A stretch of 64,000 nucleotides of DNA from Niabella sp. (lineage in GTDB: Bacteria > Bacteroidota > Bacteroidia > Chitinophagales > Chitinophagaceae): contig NZ_JASLGT010000026.1 in the NCBI RefSeq assembly GCF_030150205.1, positions 62,001 through 126,000 on the forward strand. The letters are read 5' to 3'. Shown here one piece after another: positions 36,383 through 45,467 of this stretch; position 1 is the stretch's first letter; every line of letters starts with the position of its first letter. The notes under the pieces are model-generated. The model ran no database searches, was not told the origin of the DNA, and saw nothing but the letters and a program-made list of their open reading frames with translations. The position numbers were made by a program, and so were the translations under genes.

Positions 36383-37141
36383 ATGGGTCAAAAAGCAAAT
36401 CCAATTGGTAACAGGTTAGGCATCATCCGTGGATGGGAATCTAACTGGTATGGAAGCAAAAAAGATTTTGCTTCTAAGTTAATCGAAGACAATAAAATCA
36501 GAACATACCTGAATGCCCGTATCAACAAGGGAGGTATTTCTAAAATTGTGATCGAAAGAACCTTAGGTAAATTAATTATCACCATTCATACTTCCAAACC
36601 AGGCATTATCATCGGTAAAGGTGGTGGTGAGGTAGATCGCATCAAGGAGGAATTGAAGAAGCTGACTCAGAACGATGATGTACAGATCAACATCCTGGAG
36701 ATCCGTCGTCCTGAAACCGATGCGATGATCGTTGGTGATACCATTGCCCGCCAGATCGAGAACCGCATCAACTTTAAACGCGCTACTAAAATGGCCATCG
36801 CTTCTGCACTGCGTATGGGTGCTGAAGGAATTAAAGTTAAATTAAGCGGTCGTTTGGGTGGTGCTGAAATTGCCCGTAGCGAAGAGTTCAAGCAAGGCCG
36901 TGTGCCCCTGCATACATTCCGGATGGATATCGACTACGCCAATGTATTTGCACAAACTGTTTACGGAAAAATCGGTATCAAAGTTTGGATCTGTAAAGGT
37001 GAGGTACTGGCAAAACGCGATTTGAACCCCAACTTTATCTCCGGAAACGACAAGAATGTAGGCGGTGGTGAAAGAAGAGATCATCGCAGAGATGACCGCA
37101 GAGGAGATCGCCGTGGCGGAGGAAGAGATAAAAGAAATTAA
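36383..37141 (+). CDS. rpsC: 30S ribosomal protein S3 with Arg/Asp/Gly-rich tail
   Basis: A 252-residue S3 at the mRNA entry site. It has the KH-domain segment [19 protein letters not shown] and the C-terminal domain with [20 protein letters not shown]. The last 27 or so residues, from [20 protein letters not shown] on, are a charged tail that many Bacteroidota S3 proteins carry. The spacer to rplP is 131 bases and contains opposed word arrays. Confidence 0.97.
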   Translation: MGQKANPIGNRLGIIRGWESNWYGSKKDFASKLIEDNKIRTYLNARINKGGISKIVIERTLGKLIITIHTSKPGIIIGKGGGEVDRIKEELKKLTQNDDVQINILEIRRPETDAMIVGDTIARQIENRINFKRATKMAIASALRMGAEGIKVKLSGRLGGAEIARSEEFKQGRVPLHTFRMDIDYANVFAQTVYGKIGIKVWICKGEVLAKRDLNPNFISGNDKNVGGGERRDHRRDDRRGDRRGGGRDKRN

Positions 37142-37272
37142 TTAATGTGTAGATGTGGAAATTAGGAAATGTGAAAATTTGTGTTTCCTGTTATCCATCT
37201 TATAAAATAGTAGTTTGGTTGTGAGGGTTCATTTTCACATTCTCACATTTTCAAATTTTCAAATTAAGAAAG
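37142..37272 (+). repeat. Opposed 8-bp word arrays between rpsC and rplP
   Basis: Left array TGTGTAGATGTGGAAATTAG then GGAAATGTGAAAATTTG (37146-37181), core of about 50 bases, right array TTTTCACATTCTCACATTTTC then AAATTTTCAAATT (37232-37265). Left and right are reverse complements in style. No gene. Confidence 0.7.
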
Positions 37273-37695
37273 ATGTTACAACCGAAGAGAACAAAGCACA
37301 GGAAAATGCAAAAGGGTCGCATGAAAGGCGACGCGAAAAGAGGGACTACCATTTCGTTTGGTTCTTATGCTTTAAAAGCCCAGGATTCTCACTGGATTAC
37401 GGACCGCCAGATTGAGGCTGCCCGTCAGGCACTTACCCGTAGCATGAAAAGGGAAGGGAACGTATGGATCCGCATTTTCCCTGATAAGCCCATCACCAAG
37501 AAGCCTGCAGAGGTTCGTATGGGTAAAGGTAAAGGTAACCTTGAATATTGGGCTGCTGTTGTACAACCCGGCCGTATCATTTTTGAAGTGGACGGTGTAA
37601 GCGAAGAAGTTGCACGCAGAGCACTGGAATTAGCATCTGGTAAACTGCCGATCAAGACTAAGTTCACCATGCGTAGGGATTTAGTTACTAATTAA
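37273..37695 (+). CDS. rplP: 50S ribosomal protein L16
   Basis: A 140-residue L16 that helps position tRNA in the A site. It begins [19 protein letters not shown] and has [20 protein letters not shown] and [19 protein letters not shown]. Normal length; 14 bases before rpmC. Confidence 0.97.
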   Translation: MLQPKRTKHRKMQKGRMKGDAKRGTTISFGSYALKAQDSHWITDRQIEAARQALTRSMKREGNVWIRIFPDKPITKKPAEVRMGKGKGNLEYWAAVVQPGRIIFEVDGVSEEVARRALELASGKLPIKTKFTMRRDLVTN

Positions 37696-37709
37696 TAAAT
37701 CAAATTAAG

Positions 37710-37931
37710 ATGTCAAAGAAACAAGAATTTATAGGCAGCATAAAAGGATTAGGCGCAGAAGATTTAAAGGTTCAGCTGGAGCAATCCAAGCAGCGCCTGA
37801 AGAAACTGGAGTTCGCACACGCGATCTCTCCGCTGGAAAATCCGATGTCTATCCGTGCACTGCGCAAAGATATCGCCCGGATTGAAACGTTTTTAAAACA
37901 AAGTCAAGGCAGCGAAGCTGCAAAAGCGTAA
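37710..37931 (+). CDS. rpmC: 50S ribosomal protein L29
   Basis: A 73-residue L29, a two-helix protein at the tunnel exit, with DLKVQLEQSKQRLKKLEFAH and NPMSIRALRKDIARIETFLK. It ends with a short Gln/Ser/Ala tail. 34 bases separate it from rpsQ. Confidence 0.95.
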   Translation: MSKKQEFIGSIKGLGAEDLKVQLEQSKQRLKKLEFAHAISPLENPMSIRALRKDIARIETFLKQSQGSEAAKA

Positions 37932-37965
37932 CAGCAATTTTGTACAAGCCAAAAGGTAAAATAAA

Positions 37966-38223
37966 ATGTCTGAAAGAAATTTAAGAAAAACAAGAATAGG
38001 CGTGGTTACCAGCAACAAGATGACAAAAACCATCACTGTAGCTGTGGAAAGAAAAGTAAAACACCCTATTTACGGTAAGTTCCTTAAAAAAACGACCAAG
38101 TTCCACGCTCATGATGAAAAGAATGAGTGCAGCATTGGGGATACCGTTAAAATTATGGAAACCCGCCCCTTGAGCAAATTGAAGCGCTGGAGACTGGTTG
38201 AGGTTATCGAAAAAGTAAAATAA
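37966..38223 (+). CDS. rpsQ: 30S ribosomal protein S17
   Basis: An 85-residue S17, an early 16S-binding OB-fold protein. It begins [20 protein letters not shown] and has [20 protein letters not shown] and [17 protein letters not shown]. Normal length; a word-repeat spacer of 118 bases follows. Confidence 0.97.
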   Translation: MSERNLRKTRIGVVTSNKMTKTITVAVERKVKHPIYGKFLKKTTKFHAHDEKNECSIGDTVKIMETRPLSKLKRWRLVEVIEKVK

Positions 38224-38341
38224 GAATTGGGTATTGAGATATCAGTATTCAGAATTTAGAAAACAGATAATATTTTTTAAAATAGATTTTGGGGAATGAG
38301 TATCTCAACTCTCAACTCTCAAATCTCAAATCTTTAAGAAA
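38224..38341 (+). repeat. Opposed 7-bp word arrays between rpsQ and rplN
   Basis: Left words TATTGAG, ATATCAG, TATTCAG, AATTTAG (38232-38260, period 7); right words CTCAACT, CTCAACT, CTCAAAT, CTCAAAT (about 38304-38333). No gene. Confidence 0.7.
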
Positions 38342-38710
38342 ATGATTCAGCAAGAAAGCCGGTTGAACGTGGCGGATAATAGTGGCGCAAAAGAAGTTCT
38401 TTGTATCCGTGTACTGGGTAACAGCGGACAACGCTATGCAAAAATTGGCGATAAAATCGTTGTAACAGTAAAAGACGCAGCTCCGGCAGGGGGTATTAAA
38501 AAAGGTACGGTAGCTAAAGCAGTAATCGTACGTACTACCAACAAATTGCGCCGTAAAGATGGTTCTTATATCCGTTTTGATGACAACGCCGTTGTTATTC
38601 TGAACGCATCTGATGAGCCAAGAGGTACCCGTATCTTCGGGCCGGTAGCCCGGGAGCTTCGTGATAAAGGATATATGAGGATCGTTTCGTTAGCTCCGGA
38701 GGTGTTATAA
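38342..38710 (+). CDS. rplN: 50S ribosomal protein L14
   Basis: A 122-residue L14 at the subunit interface, beginning [20 protein letters not shown] and with [20 protein letters not shown] and ending [20 protein letters not shown]. Normal length and place in the cluster. 100 bases separate it from rplX. Confidence 0.97.
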   Translation: MIQQESRLNVADNSGAKEVLCIRVLGNSGQRYAKIGDKIVVTVKDAAPAGGIKKGTVAKAVIVRTTNKLRRKDGSYIRFDDNAVVILNASDEPRGTRIFGPVARELRDKGYMRIVSLAPEVL

Positions 38711-38810
38711 ATGAGCTAAATGCCTAATGCAAAATGCTGAAGGCATTCCATCCATAAAAAATAGCGTTAGCCTTGAGCCCGCGCATTAAGCATAAAGAAA
38801 GCATAAAAAA

Positions 38811-39170
38811 ATGAGCAAAAGATTTAAACCCAAGTACAATATTAAAAAAGGCGATTTGGTTATTGTTATCAGCGGTGCTGCAAAACCCCGTAAAGATGAT
38901 AGCGGTAAGTTTGACTACAAACCACGGTTGGTGAAAGAGGTATTGGTTGAGGAAGGAAAAGTGCTGGTTGAAGGAGTGAACATCAAAACCAAACATACCA
39001 AACCCTCCGCCCAAAATACAAAGGGTGGTATTGTAAAAGTAGAAGCTCCGATTCATATCAGCAATGTAATGCTGTGGGATGCGAAAGCAAAAGCGCCTTC
39101 TAAAGTGAAGCGCCAGCGCGAAGAGGGTAAAACACTGCGCATCTTTAAAAAATCAGGAGAAAAAATCTAA
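38811..39170 (+). CDS. rplX: 50S ribosomal protein L24
   Basis: A 119-residue L24, an assembly initiator. The KOW motif is KKGDLVIVISGAAKPRKDDS; a short insertion (RKDDSGKFDYKPRLV) is typical of longer Bacteroidota forms. Later APIHISNVMLWDAKAKAPSK. 33 bases to rplE. Confidence 0.95.
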   Translation: MSKRFKPKYNIKKGDLVIVISGAAKPRKDDSGKFDYKPRLVKEVLVEEGKVLVEGVNIKTKHTKPSAQNTKGGIVKVEAPIHISNVMLWDAKAKAPSKVKRQREEGKTLRIFKKSGEKI

Positions 39171-39203
39171 TCTTTTGTTGTATCGCAAATAAAGTAATAG
39201 ACC

Positions 39204-39770
39204 ATGAGTACTAAAACATATATCCCCAGGCTGGCCACAAAATATAAAAATGAAGTGGTTCCGGCATTAGTGAAGAAGTTTGCTTACAGCTCTGTAATGC
39301 AGGCTCCTAAACTGGAAAAGATCTGCATCAACCGTGGTGTAAACGGTGCCGTAACCGACAAAAAGCTGGTTGACGTAGCCGTAGATGAGCTGAGCACGAT
39401 CACCGGTCAGAAAGCGGTGGTAACCAACTCCAAAAAAGACATTTCGAACTTTAAGCTGCGTAAGGCCATGCCCATTGGTGCGCGTGTAACCCTGCGTGGT
39501 GAAAAAATGTACGAGTTCCTGGATCGCCTGATTGCGGTTGCATTACCTCGTGTACGTGATTTTAAAGGAATCAATGAGAAGTCTTTTGATGGCCGCGGAA
39601 ACTATACCATGGGTGTTACCGAGCAGATCATCTTCCCTGAGATCGATATCGATAAAGTGAATAAGATCACCGGTATGGATATCACTTTTGTGACCACTGC
39701 CCAAACAGATGAAGAGGCATACGAACTGTTGAAGGAACTGGGAATGCCTTTTAAAAACGCTAAAAAGTAA
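39204..39770 (+). CDS. rplE: 50S ribosomal protein L5
   Basis: A 188-residue L5, which binds 5S rRNA and the P-site t[25 protein letters not shown] sequence ([20 protein letters not shown]) and [20 protein letters not shown] are hallmarks. Normal length. The 88-base spacer to rpsN contains word-like repeats (ATTTGGAATTTAGAATTTA). Confidence 0.97.
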   Translation: MSTKTYIPRLATKYKNEVVPALVKKFAYSSVMQAPKLEKICINRGVNGAVTDKKLVDVAVDELSTITGQKAVVTNSKKDISNFKLRKAMPIGARVTLRGEKMYEFLDRLIAVALPRVRDFKGINEKSFDGRGNYTMGVTEQIIFPEIDIDKVNKITGMDITFVTTAQTDEEAYELLKELGMPFKNAKK

Positions 39771-39858
39771 TTTTATAAAATCACAAATCACAAGTTCTTA
39801 AGCTTACAGCGGTCATCGCCCGGAGACTTAGAATTTGGAATTTAGAATTTAATGCAAC

Positions 39859-40128
39859 ATGGCAAAAACTTCAATTAAAGCCCGTCAGGTAAAAAGAGAG
39901 AAAATGGTGGAGCAATACGCCGCTAAAAGAGAGGAGCTGAAAAAAGCCGGTGACTATGCCGCTTTGGACAAGCTGCCTAAGAACTCTTCTAAAGTGCGTT
40001 TGAAAAACCGTTGCCAATTAACTGGTCGCCCCAAAGGTTACGTACGTTATTTTGGAATCTCCCGGGTTGCCTTAAGGGATATGGCTTTGAATGGTAAAAT
40101 TCCGGGCTTAAAGAAAGCGAGCTGGTAA
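39859..40128 (+). CDS. rpsN: 30S ribosomal protein S14 (zinc-free type)
   Basis: An 89-residue S14 of the long, zinc-independent class: the four Cys of short S14 are absent, leaving only one Cys in [19 protein letters not shown]. The end [20 protein letters not shown] is standard. It is in its normal slot between L5 and S8. Confidence 0.96.
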   Translation: MAKTSIKARQVKREKMVEQYAAKREELKKAGDYAALDKLPKNSSKVRLKNRCQLTGRPKGYVRYFGISRVALRDMALNGKIPGLKKASW

Positions 40129-40216
40129 TAATAACAGCACAAAGCCGTAAGACAGGGTATGGGCTTTTAAAATAAACCACCCACTAAATTTTGAACTGAT
40201 ATAATTCATATATAAA

Positions 40217-40615
40217 ATGGTAACAGATCCAATTGCAGATTTTTTAACAAGAATACGTAACGCTCAGATGGCAGGTCACCGTATTGTAGACATTCCTGCA
40301 TCTAACCTTAAAAAACGTATGACGGAGATCTTATATAATCAGGGATATATCCTGAAGTATAAGTTTGAGGAAGATAATAAGCAAGGGGTAATTAAAATCG
40401 CTTTGAAATACGACGCTACTACCAAGCAGCCTGCTATTCAGAGCCTGGAAAGAGTAAGCCGTCCGGGACTGCGTCAATACGCTAAACCCGCGGATATCCG
40501 CCGTGTAAAGAACGGTTTGGGAATTGCGATCCTGTCTACTTCTAAAGGAGTAATGACAGATAAAGATGCCCGTTCCCAGAATGTAGGTGGTGAGGTGCTT
40601 TGCCACATCTATTAA
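40217..40615 (+). CDS. rpsH: 30S ribosomal protein S8
   Basis: A 132-residue S8, which organises the central domain of 16S rRNA. It begins VTDPIADFLTRIRNAQMAGH and ends with the conserved GIAILSTSKGVMTDKDAR and NVGGEVLCHIY. In some bacteria S8 represses the spc operon. Normal length. Confidence 0.97.
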   Translation: MVTDPIADFLTRIRNAQMAGHRIVDIPASNLKKRMTEILYNQGYILKYKFEEDNKQGVIKIALKYDATTKQPAIQSLERVSRPGLRQYAKPADIRRVKNGLGIAILSTSKGVMTDKDARSQNVGGEVLCHIY

Positions 40616-40716
40616 TCGAATGTCATTAAAACCGGCGATACATTAAGCCGATACCTAACAGGCTGACCGGTTGCCGGATGTATCAACAATAAATAAGAAA
40701 TAATAAACTAATTTTT

Positions 40717-41271
40717 ATGTCTCGTATAGGTAAACAATTAATCACCATTCCGGAAGGAGTTACCGTAGCAGTAGGAAGCGATAACGTTGTTACTGTTAAA
40801 GGTAAAAAAGGAGAACTGAAACAAGCCGTTAATGCTGATATCAAAGTAGAAGTAAAAGACGGCCAGGTTACCATCACCCGTCCTTCTGATCAGATCCAGC
40901 ACCGCGCACTGCATGGTTTAACCCGTGCATTGGTAGCCAACCTGGTTGAAGGTGTTACCAACGGATTTGAGAAAAAGATGGAACTGGTGGGTGTAGGTTA
41001 TAAAGCTACCAACCAGGGCAACCAGCTGGATCTTTCCCTGGGATATTCGCACAACATCATTTTTGATATTCCTAAAGAGTTAACTGTTGCTACAGAAACT
41101 GTAAAAGGACAGAACCCAACCATCACCATCAGCGGTAGCGACAAGCAGCTGGTAGGTGCGGTATGCGCTAAAATCCGCAGCCTGCGTAAGCCTGAGCCTT
41201 ACAAAGGAAAAGGTGTTCGCTTTGTAGGTGAAATCGTACGCAAGAAAGCAGGTAAATCTGCAGGTAAATAA
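40717..41271 (+). CDS. rplF: 50S ribosomal protein L6
   Basis: A 184-residue L6 with two repeated alpha/beta domains near the factor-binding site. MSRIGKQLITIPEGVTVAVG begins it; LVGVGYKATNQGNQLDLSLG and PEPYKGKGVRFVGEIVRKK are hallmarks. Normal length. A 121-base spacer with inverted word arrays follows. Confidence 0.97.
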   Translation: MSRIGKQLITIPEGVTVAVGSDNVVTVKGKKGELKQAVNADIKVEVKDGQVTITRPSDQIQHRALHGLTRALVANLVEGVTNGFEKKMELVGVGYKATNQGNQLDLSLGYSHNIIFDIPKELTVATETVKGQNPTITISGSDKQLVGAVCAKIRSLRKPEPYKGKGVRFVGEIVRKKAGKSAGK

Positions 41272-41392
41272 ATAATTTGAAGATTTGAAAATGAATTAAT
41301 TTGAGAATTTATTCATTAATCATTTTCAAATTTTCAAATCTTCAAATTTTCAAATGATCCCTGGCAGTATCAGGGAAATAAATAAAGAAACA
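41272..41392 (+). repeat. Opposed 8-bp word arrays between rplF and rplR
   Basis: Left AATTTGAAGATTTGAAAATGA (41275-41294) is nearly the exact reverse complement of right TTTTCAAATCTTCAAATT found in the array 41321-41352, so a long stem-loop is predicted. A small hairpin CCCTGGCAGTATCAGGG follows at 41359-41375. Confidence 0.75.
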
Positions 41393-41749
41393 ATGTCAAA
41401 CGCAAAAGTTCAAAGAAGAACCAGCATTCGCCGCATCATCCGTCAGAAAGTGAGCGGTACATCACAAAAGCCAAGACTGGCGGTGTTCCGGAGCAATACG
41501 GATATTTACGCACAATTGATCGATGACGTGCAGGGACTTACGATTGCAGCTGCGTCTACAAAAGACAAGGATATTAAAGCCCAATCTGGTACCAAATCTG
41601 AATTGAGCAAACTGGTTGGTGCTGCAATTGCCCGTAAAGCGGCTGATCTGAAAGTAACAACCGTTGTTTTTGACAGAGGTGGTTATTTGTACCACGGACG
41701 TGTGAAAGCAGTTGCTGAAGGTGCTAGAGAAGGTGGTTTGCAATTTTAA
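41393..41749 (+). CDS. rplR: 50S ribosomal protein L18
   Basis: A 118-residue L18, which binds 5S rRNA. The ATG at 41393 gives [20 protein letters not shown]; the upstream in-frame extension is spacer. [20 protein letters not shown] and [20 protein letters not shown] are conserved. 26 bases to rpsE. Confidence 0.96.
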   Translation: MSNAKVQRRTSIRRIIRQKVSGTSQKPRLAVFRSNTDIYAQLIDDVQGLTIAAASTKDKDIKAQSGTKSELSKLVGAAIARKAADLKVTTVVFDRGGYLYHGRVKAVAEGAREGGLQF

Positions 41750-41775
41750 AAAGTTATTCAATCTAAAACGAAATA

Positions 41776-42294
41776 ATGTCAACAGTTAATTTCAACAATG
41801 TTAAGGCCGGCGATCTTGAATTAAAAGACAAGGTTGTAGCTATTAATCGTGTAGTAAAAACAACTAAAGGCGGCCGTGCATTCAGCTTTTCCGCATTAGT
41901 TGTTGTAGGAGATGGCAACGGTGTTGTAGGACATGGTTTAGGAAAGGCGAAAGAGGTTCAGGAAGCTATTACAAAAGGAATCGAGGATGCAAAGAAAAAC
42001 CTCATTAAAGTTCCCATCATGAAAGGAACCATCCCTCATGATCAGTGGGCAAAAGAGGGCGCAGCAAAAGTAATGGTTAAACCGGCTTCTGCGGGTACTG
42101 GTGTAATTGCCGGGGGCTCTATGCGCGCGGTATTGGAAGCAGCAGGTCTTACAGACGTGTTGGCGAAAAACCTGGGATCAGCAAACCCACATAACGTGGT
42201 AAAAGCTACCTTCAAGGCCCTGGCAATGATGCGGGAGCCTGTGCACATTGCAAAGACGCGCTCTTTAGGTTTAAAGAAAGTATTTAACGGATAA
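41776..42294 (+). CDS. rpsE: 30S ribosomal protein S5
   Basis: A 172-residue S5 at the mRNA entry, important for accuracy. [40 protein letters not shown] and [20 protein letters not shown] are hallmarks. Normal length. Confidence 0.97.
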   Translation: MSTVNFNNVKAGDLELKDKVVAINRVVKTTKGGRAFSFSALVVVGDGNGVVGHGLGKAKEVQEAITKGIEDAKKNLIKVPIMKGTIPHDQWAKEGAAKVMVKPASAGTGVIAGGSMRAVLEAAGLTDVLAKNLGSANPHNVVKATFKALAMMREPVHIAKTRSLGLKKVFNG

Positions 42295-42375
42295 GAAATA
42301 TTTATGGTTTGAGGTTTATGATTTGAGGTTTCTAAAAATCTCAAATCTCAAATCTCAAATCTCAAATCTGAGATT
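42295..42375 (+). repeat. Opposed 7-bp word arrays between rpsE and rpmD
   Basis: Left words GGTTTGAGGTTT and GATTTGAGGTTT (42305-42332) face right words CTCAAAT repeated four to five times with period 7 (about 42338-42369), giving a potential stem directly upstream of the rpmD ATG. Confidence 0.75.
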
Positions 42376-42555
42376 ATGAAAAAGATAAAAGTTACTTTAG
42401 TAAAAAGCCCGATCGACCGCCCGGAAAGGCAGAAACTCACGTTGAAGGCTTTAGGATTGAATAAAACCAACAGTAGCAAAGAAGTAGAAGCCACTCCGCA
42501 AATTCTGGGCATGATCCGTAAGGTGGAGCATATGGTTAAAGTAGAAGAATTATAA
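42376..42555 (+). CDS. rpmD: 50S ribosomal protein L30
   Basis: A 59-residue L30, beginning MKKIKVTLVKSPIDRPERQK and containing KALGLNKTNSSKEVEATPQI and GMIRKVEHMVKVEEL. Short but complete, and in its normal position between S5 and L15. The ATG directly follows an array of CTCAAAT words. Confidence 0.95.
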   Translation: MKKIKVTLVKSPIDRPERQKLTLKALGLNKTNSSKEVEATPQILGMIRKVEHMVKVEEL

Positions 42556-42671
42556 ATTTTCGCTCCGGAGATTTATATTTGCACTTTCTCTGCTATTCGA
42601 CCCTGTTTTAAACAGGTATATTATTAACAAGCGAGCTCCCGCTTTTGGAGCGTAAGTAAAAAAATAAAGCG

Positions 42672-43121
42672 ATGAAATTACATGAATTAAGACCTGCGAA
42701 AGGCGCTGTACACAAAGAAAAAAGAATTGGTCGTGGTGAAGGTTCCGGTTTTGGTGGTACCTCTACAAAGGGTAACAAGGGTGGACAAAGCCGCGCTGGT
42801 TATAAGCGGAAATTAGGACATGAAGGTGGTCAGATGCCGATTCAGCGTCGTACACCTAAAAGAGGCTTCAAAAATCCGGATAAGATCGTTTACAAGATCA
42901 TCAATATCGGTCAGGTAGATCAGTGGGCCGAAACACATAACATCTCTGATTTTTCTGCTGAAAATCTTTACGCAATGGGCTTCATTGGTAAAACAGATAA
43001 AGTAAAGGTTTTAGGTAATGGAGAAATTAAAGGCAAATTCACTTTTAAAGTTCACGCCATCAGCGAAAAAGCAAAAGCAGCTATTGAAGCCGCCGGTGGG
43101 TCTGTTGAGGTTTTAAAATAA
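42672..43121 (+). CDS. rplO: 50S ribosomal protein L15
   Basis: A 149-residue L15, a late assembly protein. MKLHELRPAKGAVHKEKRIG, GRGEGSGFGGTSTKGNKGGQ and GYKRKLGHEGGQMPIQRR are hallmarks. Normal length. A terminator-like hairpin lies between it and secY. Confidence 0.97.
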   Translation: MKLHELRPAKGAVHKEKRIGRGEGSGFGGTSTKGNKGGQSRAGYKRKLGHEGGQMPIQRRTPKRGFKNPDKIVYKIINIGQVDQWAETHNISDFSAENLYAMGFIGKTDKVKVLGNGEIKGKFTFKVHAISEKAKAAIEAAGGSVEVLK

Positions 43122-43143
43122 AAATTTCTCAAAAATAAATTTT

Positions 43144-43164
43144 GACGCACGTAGTGCGTCTTTT
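43144..43164 (+). terminator. Terminator-like hairpin between rplO and secY
   Basis: GACGCAC-GTA-GTGCGTC followed by TTTT. It is within the operon, so it may attenuate expression of secY relative to the ribosomal proteins. Confidence 0.6.
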
Positions 43165-43198
43165 AATTTTGGAGAATTGACTAATTAAGAAGAATCAG

Positions 43199-44539
43199 GT
43201 GAAAAAACTAATTACTACACTTAAGAACATATGGAGCATCGAAGAGCTAAGGAGTAAAATTCTTTTCACTTTATTGCTTGTCTTTATCTACCGGATCGGT
43301 AAGTACATACCGCTACCCGGTATTAACCCGGTTACTTTAGAAGCCCTGCAGAAGAACAATGCACAAAACGGCATCCTGGATCTGATCAATACTTTTGCGG
43401 GAGGTGCGTTTGAACAGGCTTCTATCTTTGCATTGGGTGTGATGCCGTACATTACAGCATCTATCTTTATGCAGCTGATGACCGTTCTGGTTCCTTCTTT
43501 CCAGAAAATGCAGAAAGAGGGTGAGAGCGGCCGTAAAAAGATCAACCAGATCACACGGTACCTTACCGTTGTGGTAACCTTTGTTCAGGCATTTGCTTAC
43601 CTGGCTTACCTGCAGCAAACTTCCGGACCGGCCATCATGCCCGGATACGGCAGCTTCTATTTCTCATTAACAACCATCGTACTGTTGACTACAGGAACCT
43701 TGTTTGTAATGTGGCTGGGTGAGAAGATCACCGACAAAGGACTGGGTAACGGTACCTCCCTCATCATCATGGTGGGGATCCTGGGACGTTTGCCACAGTC
43801 GGTTGCACAGGAACTTACCTTCCGTTCTACCCGTACCGGTGATATCCTGATCTTCATCATCGAGATCGCGTTGTTTATCGGTATCATTATGGGCTCCATC
43901 CTGTTGGTACAGGGGGTGCGTAAAGTGCCTGTAAACTATGCAAAGCAGATCGTGGGCAACCGTCAGTTTGGTGGTGCGCGCCAGTTTCTGCCGCTGAAAG
44001 TGAACAGTGCCGGTGTAATGCCCATCATCTTTGCCCAGGCGATTATGTTTGTGCCCACCCTGTTTACTATGGGAAGCAAGAACGCAGATCTGGGAAGAAT
44101 GTTTACCGATCATACGAATGGCTGGTATATGCTGATTTATGCAACAGTGGTGATTGGCTTTACCTTCCTGTACACCGCATTGATCTTTAATCCCAAGCAG
44201 ATCTCTGATAACCTGAAGCAGAATAATGGTTTCATTCCCGGAGTAAAACCTGGTCAGCCAACAACCGATTATATTGGTACGATCATGGACCGGATCACCT
44301 TCCCGGGTGCAGTATTACTGGCCTTCGTGGGTATCCTGCCCGGTTTGATCCAGAAATTGTTTGGTATGACACAAGGATTCTCCATGTTCTTTGGAGGTAC
44401 TTCATTGCTGATCATGGTAGGGGTAGTGCTGGATACTTTACAGCAGATCGAAACCCAGCTGATGATGCGTCAGTACGACGGACTGATGAAAAGCGGCCGG
44501 ATCCAGGGACGTCAGAGTTCCTCTGCCATTCAGATTTAA
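43199..44539 (+). CDS. secY: Protein translocase subunit SecY
   Basis: A 446-residue SecY, the pore of the Sec translocon, with ten transmembrane helices. KYIPLPGINPVTLEA and GAFEQASIFALGVMPYITAS in the plug region, then GNGTSLIIMVGI and FNPKQISDNLKQNNGFIPGV (cytoplasmic loop binding SecA/ribosome) are conserved. The start is a GTG at 43199, giving MKKLITTLKNIWSIEELRSK. A short terminator-like hairpin precedes it. Confidence 0.96.
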   Translation: MKKLITTLKNIWSIEELRSKILFTLLLVFIYRIGKYIPLPGINPVTLEALQKNNAQNGILDLINTFAGGAFEQASIFALGVMPYITASIFMQLMTVLVPSFQKMQKEGESGRKKINQITRYLTVVVTFVQAFAYLAYLQQTSGPAIMPGYGSFYFSLTTIVLLTTGTLFVMWLGEKITDKGLGNGTSLIIMVGILGRLPQSVAQELTFRSTRTGDILIFIIEIALFIGIIMGSILLVQGVRKVPVNYAKQIVGNRQFGGARQFLPLKVNSAGVMPIIFAQAIMFVPTLFTMGSKNADLGRMFTDHTNGWYMLIYATVVIGFTFLYTALIFNPKQISDNLKQNNGFIPGVKPGQPTTDYIGTIMDRITFPGAVLLAFVGILPGLIQKLFGMTQGFSMFFGGTSLLIMVGVVLDTLQQIETQLMMRQYDGLMKSGRIQGRQSSSAIQI

Positions 44540-44566
44540 TTCGTTATAAGAAATTCAATAACTTTG
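44535..44566 (+). promoter_or_regulatory. Promoter of map, overlapping the end of secY
   Basis: TTTA (44535-44538) at the secY stop, 20 bases, then TAACTTTG (44559-44566). Initiation would be near 44571-44573, inside the hairpin described next. Confidence 0.65.
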
Positions 44567-44567
44567 C

Positions 44568-44598
44568 AGTCCCGCAGCGAAAGTTGCGGGACTTTTTT
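44568..44598 (+). terminator. Intrinsic terminator between secY and map
   Basis: GTCCCGCAGC-GAAA-GTTGCGGGAC (one G-T pair) followed by six T. It ends two bases before the first possible map ATG and starts two bases after the map -7 element. Confidence 0.85.
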
Positions 44599-44599
44599 A

Positions 44600-45418
44600 A
44601 TGAATCATATGGTAAAAATTAAAACGGACGACCAGGTAGCATTGATGCGCCGGAGCGCATTGCTGGTCAGTAAAACGCTAACGGAGATCGCGAAGATCCT
44701 GAGACCCGGAATTACAACATTGAGCCTGGATAAGAAGATCGCCGAGTTTATTGCAGATCATAACGCCGTTCCCTCTTTCCTTAATTATAGCGGATATCCG
44801 TTCAATTCCTGTATATCGGTAAATGACGTAGTGGTGCATGGTTTCCCTAATAAGAAGGAGCTGAAGCAAGGGGATATCGTTTCTATTGATGTGGGAGTGA
44901 TCCTGGATAAATGGCATGGTGATCACGCATACACTTTTGCCATCGGGGAGCCTACGCCGGAAGCGCAGCAGCTGATCGCTGTTACAAAGGAGTCGTTATA
45001 TAAGGGTATTGAAAAGGCAACCACCGGGCACCGGATCGGGGATATTGGTTTTGCCATTCAGAATTATACGGAGAAAGACCATGGGTATGGTGTGGTAAGA
45101 GAACTGGTTGGACATGGACTGGGGCAGAAGATGCACGAAGATCCGCAGGTGCCCAATTACGGAAAAAGGGGCACGGGCATGAAGCTGCAAAGCGGCATGG
45201 TGCTGGCCATTGAGCCGATGATTAACCTGGGAAAAAAGGAGGTCTTTACAGAAAGCGATGGCTGGACGGTTCGTACAAAAGACGGAAGTCCTTCCGTGCA
45301 TTTTGAGCATGATGTGTGCGTACGGCAGGGGAAGGCGGATGTGCTTTCTAACTATGCTACCATTGAAGAAGCGGAAAAACAGAACCCGGAGTTGTTTGTT
45401 TGCACATTGAAAGCCTGA
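44600..45418 (+). CDS. map: Methionine aminopeptidase, type I
   Basis: A 272-residue aminopeptidase removing N-terminal Met. Metal ligands are visible in SIDVGVILDKWHGDHAYTFA (two Asp), GHGLGQKMHEDPQVPNYG (His) and LAIEPMINLG (Glu), and a final Glu in HFEHDVCV. The start is either ATG 44600 (MNHMVKIK) or 44609 (MVKIK), which begins right after a terminator T-run. It sits after secY as in many bacteria, but what follows is ugd, not infA. Confidence 0.95.
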   Translation: MNHMVKIKTDDQVALMRRSALLVSKTLTEIAKILRPGITTLSLDKKIAEFIADHNAVPSFLNYSGYPFNSCISVNDVVVHGFPNKKELKQGDIVSIDVGVILDKWHGDHAYTFAIGEPTPEAQQLIAVTKESLYKGIEKATTGHRIGDIGFAIQNYTEKDHGYGVVRELVGHGLGQKMHEDPQVPNYGKRGTGMKLQSGMVLAIEPMINLGKKEVFTESDGWTVRTKDGSPSVHFEHDVCVRQGKADVLSNYATIEEAEKQNPELFVCTLKA

Positions 45419-45467
45419 CCTGCAGCGGAACTGGTACCGGCTTTTATCTTTAATTTTAAGAAGATAT

